The notes beneath the pieces were generated by a model. That model was not told where the DNA came from. It was given only the letters and a program-made list of their open reading frames with translations, and ran no database searches. A DNA stretch of 64,000 nucleotides, taken from positions 1,674,001-1,738,000 of the forward strand of contig NZ_CP011036.1 in assembly GCF_002221505.1 (NCBI RefSeq), written 5' to 3'. Both the position numbers and the translations under genes were made by a program. Below, piece by piece: positions 30,647 through 40,662 of the stretch (position 1 is the first letter of the stretch; each line of letters starts with the position of its first letter). Source of the stretch: Pseudoalteromonas nigrifaciens (GTDB lineage: Bacteria > Pseudomonadota > Gammaproteobacteria > Enterobacterales > Alteromonadaceae).

Positions 30647-31303
30647 TTAAAACACCATTTCTGGTACTTCACCGTCAACAAGTAATTTACCTGCTGTTTT
30701 ACTAATAATTTCATCTACAGATACGCCCGGAGCACGCTCTAACAGATGAAATGCGCCGTCTTTAACTTCTAGTACGGCTAAATCTGTGACTATTTTTTTA
30801 ACGCAATTAACGCCGGTAAGCGGTAATGTGCAGGCCTCTAATAGCTTTGAGTCGCCGTGCTTACTAGCGTGGGTCATGGTTACAATTATATTTTGTGCGC
30901 CTGCAACTAAGTCCATTGCGCCGCCCATGCCTTTAATTAGCTTTTTAGGGATCATCCACGACGCTATGCTACCGTTTTGATCTACCTCAAAAGCACCCAG
31001 AACTGTTAAGTCTACATGACCACCGCGTATCATGGCAAAACTATCTGCACTATTAAATATGGCTGCACCTTTCGCAGCTGTCACGGTTTCTTTACCCGCG
31101 TTAATCATATCGGCGTCTAGCTCTGCTTTAGTCGGGTATGGTCCCATGCCTAACAAGCCATTTTCGGACTGTAACATAACTTCAATATCGTCTGGAACAT
31201 AGTTTGCGACGAGTGTCGGAATTCCTATGCCTAAATTAACGTAATAGCCATCTTCTAGCTCTTGTGCAACGCGCATTGCAACTTGTTCACGTGATAATGC
31301 CAT
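30647..31303 (-). CDS. 3-oxoacid CoA-transferase subunit B
   Basis: 218 aa small subunit that with subunit A moves CoA from succinyl-CoA to acetoacetate. The catalytic Glu is in LQSENGLLGMG (about residue 47); GGHVDLTVLGAFEVDQNGSIASW is conserved. Last gene of the leucine operon, 17 bp after subunit A, where it activates acetoacetate released by HMG-CoA lyase. Often called liuG, scoB or atoA. Confidence 0.93.
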   Translation of the reverse strand: MALSREQVAMRVAQELEDGYYVNLGIGIPTLVANYVPDDIEVMLQSENGLLGMGPYPTKAELDADMINAGKETVTAAKGAAIFNSADSFAMIRGGHVDLTVLGAFEVDQNGSIASWMIPKKLIKGMGGAMDLVAGAQNIIVTMTHASKHGDSKLLEACTLPLTGVNCVKKIVTDLAVLEVKDGAFHLLERAPGVSVDEIISKTAGKLLVDGEVPEMVF

Positions 31304-31320
31304 AATATTAATGCTCCTGC

Positions 31321-32019
31321 TTAATCTCGTGTAGTAACACGCTCAATGCGTTTTTCAAAGTTGCCTTTAATAACGCGGTTTACATAAATGCCAGGGGTAT
31401 GAATTTGGCTTGGCTCAAGTTCACCCGGCTCTACAATTTCTTCTACTTCGGCTACCGTAATTTTACCAGCGGTTGCGGCAAGTGGATTAAAGTTCATTGC
31501 AGTGTGGCGAAACACTAAATTTCCGTAACGGTCGGCTTTCCATGCTTTAACAATAGCAAATTCACCGGTTATCGACTCTTCTAAAATATAAGGGCGACCA
31601 TTAAATTCTTTTACATCTTTACCTTCGGCAACGGGCGTACCGTAACCTGTTGCGGTGTAAAACGCCGGAATACCCGCACCACCAGCACGCATTTTTTCTG
31701 CCAATGTACCTTGTGGTGTAAGCTCTACGTCAATTTCACCACTGAGTAACTGTTGCTCAAATAGGGCGTTTTCACCAACGTATGAGGCAATTACTTTTTT
31801 AATTTGTTTGTCTTGTAATAAAATGCCCAAACCAAAGTCATCAACGCCGCAGTTATTAGACACCACAGTGAGCTCTTTGGTTTTCATTTGCTTAATTTGT
31901 TTAATTAAGCCCTCAGGAATACCACATAAACCAAAACCACCGGCAATTACGGTATCGCCGTCTTTTAATCCTGCCATTGCAGCTTCGTAACTAGAAACTA
32001 CCTTATCAAATCCGGCCAT
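31321..32019 (-). CDS. 3-oxoacid CoA-transferase subunit A
   Basis: 232 aa partner subunit. [16 protein letters not shown] near the N-terminus is the CoA-transferase family 1 signature, and [16 protein letters not shown] follows. It precedes subunit B by 17 bp. The 88-bp gap separating it from the HMG-CoA lyase gene holds a perfect 10-bp dyad and may allow separate control of the CoA-transferase pair. Confidence 0.93.
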   Translation of the reverse strand: MAGFDKVVSSYEAAMAGLKDGDTVIAGGFGLCGIPEGLIKQIKQMKTKELTVVSNNCGVDDFGLGILLQDKQIKKVIASYVGENALFEQQLLSGEIDVELTPQGTLAEKMRAGGAGIPAFYTATGYGTPVAEGKDVKEFNGRPYILEESITGEFAIVKAWKADRYGNLVFRHTAMNFNPLAATAGKITVAEVEEIVEPGELEPSQIHTPGIYVNRVIKGNFEKRIERVTTRD

Positions 32020-32051
32020 GAGTCACTCCTCATTGTGTGCTTAAATTGTTT

Positions 32052-32074
32052 AACTAACTATATGATAGTTAGTT
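32052..32074. promoter_or_regulatory. Perfect dyad inside the leucine operon
   Basis: AACTAACTAT-ATG-ATAGTTAGTT, 10-bp arms with a 3-nt spacer, in the gap between the HMG-CoA lyase and CoA-transferase A genes. No T-run, so it is more like an operator or an mRNA-stabilising hairpin than a terminator. Confidence 0.5.
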
Positions 32075-32107
32075 TATAAATACTTTGTATAAAAATTATT
32101 GGGGATG

Positions 32108-33004
32108 TTATTTCGCTTGCAATGCAATCGACACTTTACTTACGGGTTGTTTGCCAAGCGCTTTTGTTATTTGCCATCCTGCATCACTAAGCCTTTGTAA
32201 ATCAATTGCGTGCTCAATGCCAAGCCCTTGCAGTAAGTAAACTACATCTTCGGTGGCAACATTTCCTGACGCCCCTTTAGCGTAAGGGCAACCACCAAGG
32301 CCTGCTACTGCCGCGTCAACCGTTGCTATACCTAAGTTTAGTGCCGCGTAAATATTTGTGAGCGCTTGGCCGTAAGTGTCATGAAAATGCACTGCAAGCT
32401 GCGACTTATCAATGTGCTGTAATAGCAAAGTAAGTAACTCAGTTACCTTTTTAGCCGTGCCTACACCTATGGTATCGCCAAGGCTTATTTCATAACAGCC
32501 CAGTGCGAGTAGCTTTTGGCTAACATAAAGTACAGCTTGAGGGTCTATTTCGCCTTCATACGGGCAACCTAAAACACAACTTACATAGCCGCGTACTTTA
32601 ATGTTATGCGCTTTAGCAAACTCCATAACGTCGCTAAAACGCTCAATACTTTGCTCAATACTGCAGTTAATGTTTTTTTGACAAAACGATTCGCTAGCCG
32701 CTGTAAATATGGCAAATTCTTTAATTCCAGCGGCATGCGCAGCTTGTGCGCCTTTTAAGTTAGGGGTTAACGCACTTAAGTTTACATCGGGCAAATTAAG
32801 AGCCGATATCACATCAGCTGAGTCTGCCATTTGCGGCACCCATTTAGGGGATACAAACGCACCGGCTTCAATGTCTTTTAAACCCGCAGCAGCAAGCGCG
32901 TTAATAAGCGCTACTTTGTCGGCAGTGGTTACTGCTTTTTCGTTTTGTAGGCCATCGCGCGCGCCTACTTCAACAATACGCACTTTTTGCGGAAAAACGC
33001 TCAT
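32108..33004 (-). CDS. mvaB: Hydroxymethylglutaryl-CoA lyase
   Basis: Splits HMG-CoA to acetyl-CoA and acetoacetate, the end of leucine breakdown. 298 aa TIM-barrel. VGARDGLQNE at the start carries metal and substrate residues; HFHDTYGQALTN supplies metal-binding histidines; GLGGCPYAKGASGNVATED holds the catalytic Cys. Its ATG overlaps the stop of the MCC alpha gene by one base. Also called liuE. Confidence 0.96.
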   Translation of the reverse strand: MSVFPQKVRIVEVGARDGLQNEKAVTTADKVALINALAAAGLKDIEAGAFVSPKWVPQMADSADVISALNLPDVNLSALTPNLKGAQAAHAAGIKEFAIFTAASESFCQKNINCSIEQSIERFSDVMEFAKAHNIKVRGYVSCVLGCPYEGEIDPQAVLYVSQKLLALGCYEISLGDTIGVGTAKKVTELLTLLLQHIDKSQLAVHFHDTYGQALTNIYAALNLGIATVDAAVAGLGGCPYAKGASGNVATEDVVYLLQGLGIEHAIDLQRLSDAGWQITKALGKQPVSKVSIALQAK

Positions 33005-35007
33005 TATGCGCCTCCCTCAGTAGGGTCACTTGCAGCTGTCGTATCTTCAACAATAGCCAATAACGCGCCATGGCTTACCAGTTCACCTTCGGCAAAACAA
33101 TAGCTTTGTAAAATACCATCGTGCGGGGCGTTGAGCGTATATTCCATTTTCATCGCTTCAATAATAACCACAGGGTCACCTTTGGTAATACTACTGCCCA
33201 GCTCAACTAAGTGTTTTACTACCGTACCATTAAGTGGCGCAGCTAAAGGCAGGGCATCACTTTGGTGATCGCTAATATAGTGCTTATTTACTAGCTCTAG
33301 GCGAGTTTGTAGTGCTTTGTGCATTACGGTGATCACGTTATTAACGCGACTTACGTGGGCTGTGTGTTTTTCGCCGTTTATAAATACACTACAAAGGCCA
33401 TTATTTAAACTGCCTTGAACATTAAATACGTGCTCATTATGGGTAATACTGTAGCCATTATTCGTTTTAACCGCATTAAGGGTTAAATCAACAAACGCAA
33501 TTTTAACGCTTTGCGGTGCATTTAGAGCAAAGCCACTGAGTTGTTGCCAAGGGCTTGTATTTGGCGCTTCTTGAGTGCTAACTAGCTGCTCTAAATAAGT
33601 AAAGGCTGCAATAAGCTGGCTTGCTTGGCGCAGAGATTGATCAACCGCCACTAACGAATCGCCTTGCTCGGCAATAAAGTGAGTGCTAGGCGCGCCTTGT
33701 TTAAAGCTAGGGTGCACAGCTAAGTTATGTAAAAAGCCAATGTTAGTACTAAAGCCCGCTAAGTGAAATTGCTCAAGCGCGTGTTGTAAAAGGCTCAGCG
33801 CTTGTTCGCGATTATCATCATGCACAATTAACTTGGCTATCATGGGGTCGTAATATGGGCTAATTTCGTCGCCGGCTGCAATGCCAGTATCAATGCGCAC
33901 AAACTCACTGTTTAGCGGAGTATAAAGTGCTTCAATTGTGCCTGAGCACGGAATAAACTCATTAGCAGGGTCTTCAGCGTAAATACGCGCTTCAAAGCTG
34001 TGGCCTTGCAATTTAATATCAGCTTGTTTGAATGGCAGTGTTTGCCCGCCCGCAATATTAATTTGCCACGTAACTAAGTCAACACCAGTAACCATTTCGG
34101 TAACCGGGTGCTCTACTTGCAGACGCGTGTTCATTTCCATAAAGAAGAACTCATCGCCACACAGTAAAAACTCAACTGTACCTGCACCGCGATAGTTTAT
34201 TGCAAGAGCGCAACGCACCGCGGCTTCACCCATTTCTTTGCGCAACTCGTCTGATAAACCCGGGGCAGGGGCTTCTTCAATTACTTTTTGATGACGACGT
34301 TGCAACGAGCAGTCACGATCGCCTAAATAAACACAGTTACCGTGGTTATCGGCAAACACTTGTACTTCTACGTGGCGTGGTTGGTTAACGTAACGCTCTA
34401 GCAATACAAGGTCATTACCAAAACCAGCAACGGCTTCACGCTGTGCGCCTTCAAGTGCGCTAATAAATTCATTAGCATTATTTACCACGCGCATGCCTTT
34501 ACCACCGCCACCAAATGCTGCTTTGATCAGTACCGGGTAGCCAATTTTTTCGGCCTCTGCTTGTAAAAAAGCAGGATCTTGCTTGTCGCCATAATAACCA
34601 GGTACTAATGGCACATTAGCCGCGGCCATAATTTCTTTAGCACGCGTTTTAGAGCCCATAGCTTCAATGCTGCTTGCTGGTGGTCCAACAAATACAATAT
34701 TATTTGCTTCACATGCGTTGGCAAACGTGCTGTTTTCAGACAAAAACCCATAACCAGGGTGAATACAATCTGCGCCGCTGTCTTTTGCTACTTGCAGTAT
34801 TTTATCGGCAACTAAATACGAGTCTTTACTTGGCGCTGGGCCAATGTGGTAGGCTTCGTCAGCCATTTTTACATGCTGCGCGTGTTTATCAGCATCGGAA
34901 TACACAGCAACTGTGGTTAAGCCCATTAATTTAGCACTGCGCATTATTCTGCATGCTATTTCACCACGGTTAGCAATGAGTATTTTTTGTAATTTATTTA
35001 CGTTCAT
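33004..35007 (-). CDS. Methylcrotonyl-CoA carboxylase alpha subunit (biotin carboxylase)
   Basis: 667 aa: biotin carboxylase domain (KILIANRGEIACRI at the start; GGGGKGMRVV ATP loop; FLEMNTRLQVEHPVTE written here as FFMEMNTRLQVEHP), a linker, and a C-terminal biotinyl domain with the acceptor lysine in IEAMKMEYTL. The ATG at 35007 has TAGGAT upstream; the frame is open 7 codons further into the preceding gene. With the beta subunit at 35799-37406 it carboxylates 3-methylcrotonyl-CoA in leucine catabolism (liuD). Confidence 0.95.
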   Translation of the reverse strand: MNVNKLQKILIANRGEIACRIMRSAKLMGLTTVAVYSDADKHAQHVKMADEAYHIGPAPSKDSYLVADKILQVAKDSGADCIHPGYGFLSENSTFANACEANNIVFVGPPASSIEAMGSKTRAKEIMAAANVPLVPGYYGDKQDPAFLQAEAEKIGYPVLIKAAFGGGGKGMRVVNNANEFISALEGAQREAVAGFGNDLVLLERYVNQPRHVEVQVFADNHGNCVYLGDRDCSLQRRHQKVIEEAPAPGLSDELRKEMGEAAVRCALAINYRGAGTVEFLLCGDEFFFMEMNTRLQVEHPVTEMVTGVDLVTWQINIAGGQTLPFKQADIKLQGHSFEARIYAEDPANEFIPCSGTIEALYTPLNSEFVRIDTGIAAGDEISPYYDPMIAKLIVHDDNREQALSLLQHALEQFHLAGFSTNIGFLHNLAVHPSFKQGAPSTHFIAEQGDSLVAVDQSLRQASQLIAAFTYLEQLVSTQEAPNTSPWQQLSGFALNAPQSVKIAFVDLTLNAVKTNNGYSITHNEHVFNVQGSLNNGLCSVFINGEKHTAHVSRVNNVITVMHKALQTRLELVNKHYISDHQSDALPLAAPLNGTVVKHLVELGSSITKGDPVVIIEAMKMEYTLNAPHDGILQSYCFAEGELVSHGALLAIVEDTTAASDPTEGGA

Positions 35008-35015
35008 AATTAATC

Positions 35016-35786
35016 CTACAGTTGCCATTGTGGTGGACGTTTGTCAAAAAAAGCGCTTAAGCCTTCTTGGCCTTCATCCGATACACGAATTTTGGCAATA
35101 CGATGAGCGGTAAGCTCAATTAGCTCATCGGTTATTTCTTTATTTGCTACATCGTTAATAAGTGCTTTTGCCGCTTTTACTGCAACCGGGCCATTATCAA
35201 TCAATGTTTGCAGCATAGCGTCGAGCGCACATTCTAAATTACCGGTTACTTGATGAATTAACCCAAGTTGCTTAGCAGTATGCGCATCAAATACCTCAGC
35301 AGTTAAAAAGTATCTACGCGCTGCACGTTCACCAATGGCTTTAATTACATAAGGGCTAATAACCGCAGGAATAAGCCCCAGCTTTACTTCGCTTAGGCAA
35401 AATTGTGCATTGTCTTGGCATATTGCAATGTCGCAACAGGCAATTAAACCTAAAGCGCCGCCAAACGCAGCGCCTTGCACGGCACAAATAGTAGGGTGCG
35501 GGCTTGTTGCTAACACTTGCATTAATTTAGCTAACTGCATTGAATCGGCTAAATTATCGTTAACATTGTTATCTGCCATCGATTTCATCCAGGCTAAATC
35601 GGCACCGGCTGAAAAATGTTTGCCCTCAGTTTTTAACACCAAGGCGCGAATATCGAGCGTATTAGCATGTTCAATACATTTTATAAGCTCTTGAATGACT
35701 TCGCTGTTAAATGCATTGCGTTTTTCGGGGCGGCTTAAAACGAGTACCGCCACATTTGATTTTGTTATTTGTAGAGTAACTGACAT
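35016..35786 (-). CDS. Methylglutaconyl-CoA hydratase (enoyl-CoA hydratase family)
   Basis: 256 aa crotonase-fold enzyme. HFSAGADLAWMKSM forms part of the oxyanion hole and is typical of the leucine-pathway hydratase; AAFGGALGLIACCDIAIC and SEVKLGLIPAVISPYV follow. It hydrates 3-methylglutaconyl-CoA to HMG-CoA (liuC). It lies between the two MCC subunits, the standard liu arrangement. Confidence 0.93.
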   Translation of the reverse strand: MSVTLQITKSNVAVLVLSRPEKRNAFNSEVIQELIKCIEHANTLDIRALVLKTEGKHFSAGADLAWMKSMADNNVNDNLADSMQLAKLMQVLATSPHPTICAVQGAAFGGALGLIACCDIAICQDNAQFCLSEVKLGLIPAVISPYVIKAIGERAARRYFLTAEVFDAHTAKQLGLIHQVTGNLECALDAMLQTLIDNGPVAVKAAKALINDVANKEITDELIELTAHRIAKIRVSDEGQEGLSAFFDKRPPQWQL

Positions 35787-35798
35787 TTTACGCTCCGA

Positions 35799-37406
35799 TT
35801 ACATTCTAAATACGCCAAATTTTGACTCTTGCACTGGTGCATTACTAGCGGCACTTAAGGCAAGTCCTAAAACGCTACGTGTGTCGGCAGGATCAATAAT
35901 GCCGTCATCCCATAAGCGGGCGCTGGCATAATACGGATGTCCTTGCTCTTCGTACTGAGCAATAATTGGCTGTTTAAAGTCACTTACTTCTTGCTCGTTC
36001 ATGCTTTGGCCTTTACGGGCTAAACCGTCTTGCTTAACTTGCGTCATTACACCGGCTGCTTGCTCGCCGCCCATTACAGAAATACGCGCATTGGGCCACA
36101 TCCACATCATGGTAGGTTCAAATGCACGGCCACACATGCCGTAATTACCTGCGCCATATGAGCCACCAATCAGTACGGTAAATTTAGGCACATCGGCGCA
36201 CGATACCGCCATAACCATTTTAGCGCCGTGTTTAGCTATACCTTCGGCTTCGTATTTTTTACCTACCATAAAGCCGGTTACGTTTTGTAAAAACACTAAA
36301 GGAATGTTGCGCTGCGTACATAGCTGAATAAAGTGCGCGCCTTTTTGCGCCGACTCACTAAACAAAATACCGTTGTTAGCGACTATGCCCACTGGGTGGC
36401 CATAAATACTCGCAAACCCCGTTACTAGGGTTTCGCCAAAGTAGCGTTTAAATTCGTCAAACGATGAGTCATCAACTGTGCGCGCTATTACTTCGCGTAC
36501 ATCAAATGGCTTTTTAAGATCGGTGCCAACAATGCCGTAAAGCTCGTTAATATCATAACGAGGTGGTTTAACTTCCTCTAGCAACGGCGCAGTAGGGCGG
36601 GTGTAATTAATACGCGCTATACATTGGCGCGCAATCGACAACGCATGTTCGTCATTTTGCGCGTAATGATCGGCAACCCCCGATGTTTTACAGTGCACGT
36701 CGGCACCACCAAGCTCTTCGGCGGTTACTACTTCACCGGTTGCAGCTTTAACAAGAGGCGGACCCGCTAAAAATATAGTGCCTTGATCTTTTACAATTAT
36801 GCTTTCATCGGCCATGGCCGGTACATAGGCACCGCCTGCGGTACATAAACCCATAACCACAGCAATTTGTGGAATACCTTTACCCGACATACGGGCTTGG
36901 TTGTAAAATATACGGCCAAAATGCAGCTTATCTGGAAATACATCATCTTGCTCTGGCAAGTTTGCACCGCCCGAATCAACTAAATAAATGCAAGGTAAAT
37001 GGCAACGTTCAGCAATATCTTGCGCGCGTAAATGCTTTTTAACCGTTAGCGGAAAGTAAGTACCGCCTTTAACCGTGGCATCGTTTGCAATAATCATGCA
37101 TTCAACACCTTTAACACGGCCAATACCTGCTACTACACCGGCACACGCAATTTCTTGCTCGTAAACACCAAAGGCGGCAAATTGCGAAATTTCTAAAAAT
37201 GGCGAACCTTCGTCAATTAAAGTGCTAATACGGTCGCGTACAAATAATTTACCGCGGCCTTCGTGGCGCTCTTTTAATGCAGCGCCGCCACCTTGGCTAA
37301 TGGTTGCCACTTTATTACGTAAATCATCTACCAACGCCGACATATTTTTATGGTTTTGTACAAACGTTGGATCGTGAGGATTAACGCTCGATGTTAAAAT
37401 CGTCAT
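35799..37406 (-). CDS. Methylcrotonyl-CoA carboxylase beta subunit (carboxyltransferase)
   Basis: 535 aa carboxyltransferase of the AccD-like family. [20 protein letters not shown] and [16 protein letters not shown] at the N-terminus, [18 protein letters not shown] and [18 protein letters not shown] further on, are characteristic. Forms the holoenzyme with the biotin-bearing alpha subunit (liuB). Ten bp after the isovaleryl-CoA dehydrogenase stop. Confidence 0.96.
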   Translation of the reverse strand: MTILTSSVNPHDPTFVQNHKNMSALVDDLRNKVATISQGGGAALKERHEGRGKLFVRDRISTLIDEGSPFLEISQFAAFGVYEQEIACAGVVAGIGRVKGVECMIIANDATVKGGTYFPLTVKKHLRAQDIAERCHLPCIYLVDSGGANLPEQDDVFPDKLHFGRIFYNQARMSGKGIPQIAVVMGLCTAGGAYVPAMADESIIVKDQGTIFLAGPPLVKAATGEVVTAEELGGADVHCKTSGVADHYAQNDEHALSIARQCIARINYTRPTAPLLEEVKPPRYDINELYGIVGTDLKKPFDVREVIARTVDDSSFDEFKRYFGETLVTGFASIYGHPVGIVANNGILFSESAQKGAHFIQLCTQRNIPLVFLQNVTGFMVGKKYEAEGIAKHGAKMVMAVSCADVPKFTVLIGGSYGAGNYGMCGRAFEPTMMWMWPNARISVMGGEQAAGVMTQVKQDGLARKGQSMNEQEVSDFKQPIIAQYEEQGHPYYASARLWDDGIIDPADTRSVLGLALSAASNAPVQESKFGVFRM

Positions 37407-37416
37407 TATTTAATCC

Positions 37417-38592
37417 TTAACGGCTTTCAGTGAAAAGTTCGCGGCCAATTAGCATACGGCGTATTTCTGAGGTACCTGCACCAATTTCATATAATTTGGC
37501 GTCACGTAATAGGCGGCCCGTTGCGTATTCATTTATATAACCATTGCCACCTAAAATTTGAATGGCATCTAGCGCCATTTTAGTTGCCAGCTCGGCTGCA
37601 TATAAAATAGCACCGGCAGCATCTTTACGGGTGGTTTCACCGCGATCACACGAGCGAGCCACTGTATATACATACGAGCGTGCGGCGTTCATTTGCGTAT
37701 ACATGTCGGCTACTTTACCTTGAATTAACTGAAACTGACCAATAGGCGTATCAAACTGTTTGCGCTCATGAATATAAGGTACAACAATATCCATACACGC
37801 TTGCATAATACCCAGTGGGCCTGCTGCAAGTACTACGCGCTCGTAGTCTAGGCCGCTCATTAATACCTTAACGCCTTCGTTTAAGTTACCTAAAATGTTT
37901 TCTTCGGGTACTTCGCAGTTTTCAAATACCAGTTCACAGGTATTTGAGCCACGCATACCAAGTTTGTCGAGCTTTTGCGCGGTTGAAAAACCAGGAAAGT
38001 CGCTCTCTACAATAAATGCAGTAATACCTTTTGCGCCGGCAGTTAAATCGGTTTTAGCGTAAATAACTAAAGTATGCGCATCTGGGCCATTGGTGATCCA
38101 CATTTTATTACCGTTTAAAATGTACTTATCGCCTTTTTTCTCGGCTTTAAGTTTCATTGAAACTACGTCTGAACCCGCATTTGGCTCGCTCATAGCAAGG
38201 GCACCAATGTGCTCACCGCTAATAAGCTTAGGCAAGTATTTTTCTTTTTGGGCTTGCGTGCCGTTACGATTAATTTGGTTTACACACAGGTTTGAATGCG
38301 CACCATAGCTTAGGCCAATAGAAGCACTTGCACGGCTAATTTCTTCCATGGCAATAACATGCTCTAAATAACCTAAACCAGCACCGCCAAATTCTTCAGC
38401 TACTGTCATTCCCAATAAACCCATTTCGCCCATTTGTGGCCAAAGTTGATTTGGGAAAGCGTTATCAAGGTCAGTTTTTTCGGCTAGTGGGGCAATTTCT
38501 TGGCTGGCAAAGCTGTTTACATGTCCGCGGATCATATCGGCGGTTTCGCCAAGGCCAAAGTTCATTTCTTTATATAGTGAAATAGTGCTCAT
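37417..38592 (-). CDS. Isovaleryl-CoA dehydrogenase
   Basis: FAD-dependent acyl-CoA dehydrogenase catalysing the first committed step after leucine decarboxylation. 391 aa. [19 protein letters not shown] and the C-terminal [41 protein letters not shown] are family marks; the catalytic Glu of this subfamily lies in the [15 protein letters not shown] helix. Directly after the MerR regulator, at the head of the liu structural genes (liuA). Confidence 0.95.
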   Translation of the reverse strand: MSTISLYKEMNFGLGETADMIRGHVNSFASQEIAPLAEKTDLDNAFPNQLWPQMGEMGLLGMTVAEEFGGAGLGYLEHVIAMEEISRASASIGLSYGAHSNLCVNQINRNGTQAQKEKYLPKLISGEHIGALAMSEPNAGSDVVSMKLKAEKKGDKYILNGNKMWITNGPDAHTLVIYAKTDLTAGAKGITAFIVESDFPGFSTAQKLDKLGMRGSNTCELVFENCEVPEENILGNLNEGVKVLMSGLDYERVVLAAGPLGIMQACMDIVVPYIHERKQFDTPIGQFQLIQGKVADMYTQMNAARSYVYTVARSCDRGETTRKDAAGAILYAAELATKMALDAIQILGGNGYINEYATGRLLRDAKLYEIGAGTSEIRRMLIGRELFTESR

Positions 38593-38631
38593 GATTCATT
38601 CCTGTGTGATTGATTAAGTTAATACCGCGTA

Positions 38632-39066
38632 TTACTCATCTATTTTATTAAGTGCGTCGCGGCAACGGCGCTCGGCTGTTACCAATTCCATAAGAACAAC
38701 TTTAATGTCGTCCATTTGTTGTGATAGGTCGGCTTTTTTCTCGCTAATAAGGTCCAGCATAGTTACCAGCTGCTTAGCACTTGATTTGTCGGCGTCGTAA
38801 AGTTCAAACAAACGTCCTGTTTCTGCCAGCGTAAAACCTAAGCGTTTACCACGTAAAATTAATTTTAAGCGTACTTTATCGCGTTTAGAGTAAATACGGG
38901 TTTGGCCATTTCTACTTGGCGTAACAAGCCCTTGGTCTTCATAAAAGCGGATAGAGCGGGTGGTAATGTCAAACTCCTTTGCGAGTTCGCTAATACTAAA
39001 AGTTTGTTCGTTATTGGCAGGCACAGTGGCCGACGTTGCAAAGCTTGATTGATTATCTGGTTTCAT
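38632..39066 (-). CDS. liuR: MerR-family regulator LiuR
   Basis: 144 aa. After a 20-residue disordered start comes the MerR HTH FSISELAKEFDITTRSIRFYEDQGLV, a wing with NGQTRIYSKRDKVRLKLI, and a dimerisation helix. LiuR controls leucine and related acyl-CoA catabolism in gammaproteobacteria. First gene of the operon it is expected to regulate. A 16-bp dyad lies 44 bp upstream of its start and a second one precedes the divergent thiolase operon. Confidence 0.9.
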   Translation of the reverse strand: MKPDNQSSFATSATVPANNEQTFSISELAKEFDITTRSIRFYEDQGLVTPSRNGQTRIYSKRDKVRLKLILRGKRLGFTLAETGRLFELYDADKSSAKQLVTMLDLISEKKADLSQQMDDIKVVLMELVTAERRCRDALNKIDE

Positions 39067-39396
39067 AATAGTGTTTTACCTCATTCGAATAACCCCAATA
39101 TAAGTGAAGTTTACGTAAAGGTAAAGTAAGATGTTTGTGTAATACTTTAGACTAATGAAAATGGCGAGTAAACTTTCATTAAAGTTAGGCTTTAAAGCCT
39201 GCGTAGGCGTTTTTACTGAAGTGTAATGAAACATAATACAAATAAGTTTACAGTTTTTACAGTCAACTAAAAGTTGATTTTAGATTTACGTTGGCGTAAA
39301 CGTAAATATTATGTATGCTCGTAAACAGATTATAAATAAATTGTTTGGTTCAGCGCATTAAATTGCACGGTGCCAATTACTAAATGGAGCCTTTTT
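39067..39396. promoter_or_regulatory. Divergent liuR / thiolase control region
   Basis: 330 bp without a gene. Two sites share the pattern TTTACG-N4-[CG]GTAAA: 39110-39125 (TTTACGTAAAGGTAAA) next to liuR and 39285-39300 (TTTACGTTGGCGTAAA) toward the thiolase, the latter followed at once by another CGTAAA. Position and symmetry fit MerR-type operators for LiuR. A TATGCT at 39314-39319 is 17 bp from TTGGCG inside the second site, which would place the operator over the promoter. Binding is inferred. Confidence 0.65.
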
Positions 39397-40578
39397 ATGA
39401 CTACTGAAGCCGTTGTTATTGTAGCAGCAAAACGCACCCCTATGGGTGGATTTATGGGCGCACTTAATGATGCGCAATCAACTGAGCTGGGGGCAACCGC
39501 TATTGCTAGTGCATTGGCAGAAACAGGCCTAAGCACAGATGCTATTGATGAAGTAATTATGGGCTGTGTATTACCTGCTGGTGTAGGCCAAGCGCCTGCT
39601 CGTCAAGCAATGTTAAAAGCAGGCCTAGCACTTAGCACGGGCGCTACCACTATAAATAAAGTGTGTGGCTCTGGCTTAAAAGCGGCAATGTTGGCACATG
39701 ATCTAATTAAAGCGGGCTCTATAAACTCAGCAGTGGCTGGTGGCATGGAAAGTATGAGTAATGCACCGTACTTTATTCCCAAAGCTCGCGGCGGCATGCG
39801 CATGGGGCATGGCGAAATTAAAGATCACATGATGAGCGATGGCCTTGAAGATGCTTACGACAACAAAGCTATGGGTTGTTTTGCACAAGACACCGCCGAT
39901 GAATACGGTATAGGCCGTGAACAAATGGATAACTTTGCACTAAGCTCGCTTACCAAAGCAAAAGCCGCAATTGAAAACGGCAGCTTTAATAACGAAGTTG
40001 CACCGCACACTATGCAAACACGCAAAGGCGACGTTACCGTTGCCATTGACGAGCAGCCAGGTAATGCCCGCCCAGAAAAAATCCCGAGCCTGCGTGCTGC
40101 ATTTAAAAAAGACGGCACTATTACAGCCGCTAACTCATCGTCAATTTCAGACGGTGGCGCAGCACTTATTTTAATGAGCGAGTCAAAAGCCAAAGAGCAG
40201 GGCTTAACCCCGCTTTGTAAAATTGTAGCGCACAGCACACATTCTCAAAAACCAAGCGAATTTACAGTAGCGCCAGTGGGCGCAATGAACAAGGTACTAG
40301 AAAAAGCCGGTTGGACTACAGCCGATGTTGACCTGTGGGAAATTAACGAAGCGTTTGCCATGGTTACTATGCTTGCTATTAACGAGCTTAAACTAGATGA
40401 AAGCAAAGTAAACGTAAATGGCGGTGCTTGTGCATTGGGCCATCCAATTGGTGCAAGCGGCGCACGTATATTAGTAACGCTTATTCATGCACTTAAAAAT
40501 CGCGGCCTTAAAAAAGGCGTAGCGTCTTTATGTATTGGTGGCGGTGAAGCCGTTGCCATGGCAGTAGAAACACTTTAA
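39397..40578 (+). CDS. Acetyl-CoA acetyltransferase (thiolase)
   Basis: 393 aa. Active-site Cys in NKVCGSGLKAAM (about residue 90), NEAFAMVTM, and GGACALGHPIGASGARI with the His; the second Cys is in SLCIGGGEAVAM. In this context it likely cleaves 2-methylacetoacetyl-CoA (isoleucine) and acetoacetyl-CoA (leucine). The ATG at 39397 follows TGGAG; the frame is open 9 codons earlier without a ribosome site. First gene of the plus-strand valine/isoleucine operon. Confidence 0.94.
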   Translation: MTTEAVVIVAAKRTPMGGFMGALNDAQSTELGATAIASALAETGLSTDAIDEVIMGCVLPAGVGQAPARQAMLKAGLALSTGATTINKVCGSGLKAAMLAHDLIKAGSINSAVAGGMESMSNAPYFIPKARGGMRMGHGEIKDHMMSDGLEDAYDNKAMGCFAQDTADEYGIGREQMDNFALSSLTKAKAAIENGSFNNEVAPHTMQTRKGDVTVAIDEQPGNARPEKIPSLRAAFKKDGTITAANSSSISDGGAALILMSESKAKEQGLTPLCKIVAHSTHSQKPSEFTVAPVGAMNKVLEKAGWTTADVDLWEINEAFAMVTMLAINELKLDESKVNVNGGACALGHPIGASGARILVTLIHALKNRGLKKGVASLCIGGGEAVAMAVETL

Positions 40579-40662
40579 TTTTTCATCACAAAATAATAAT
40601 CAATGCAGCGCTAATTATAATAATAAAGCTGCACTAACACTCTTATAAAACAGGATTTAATT

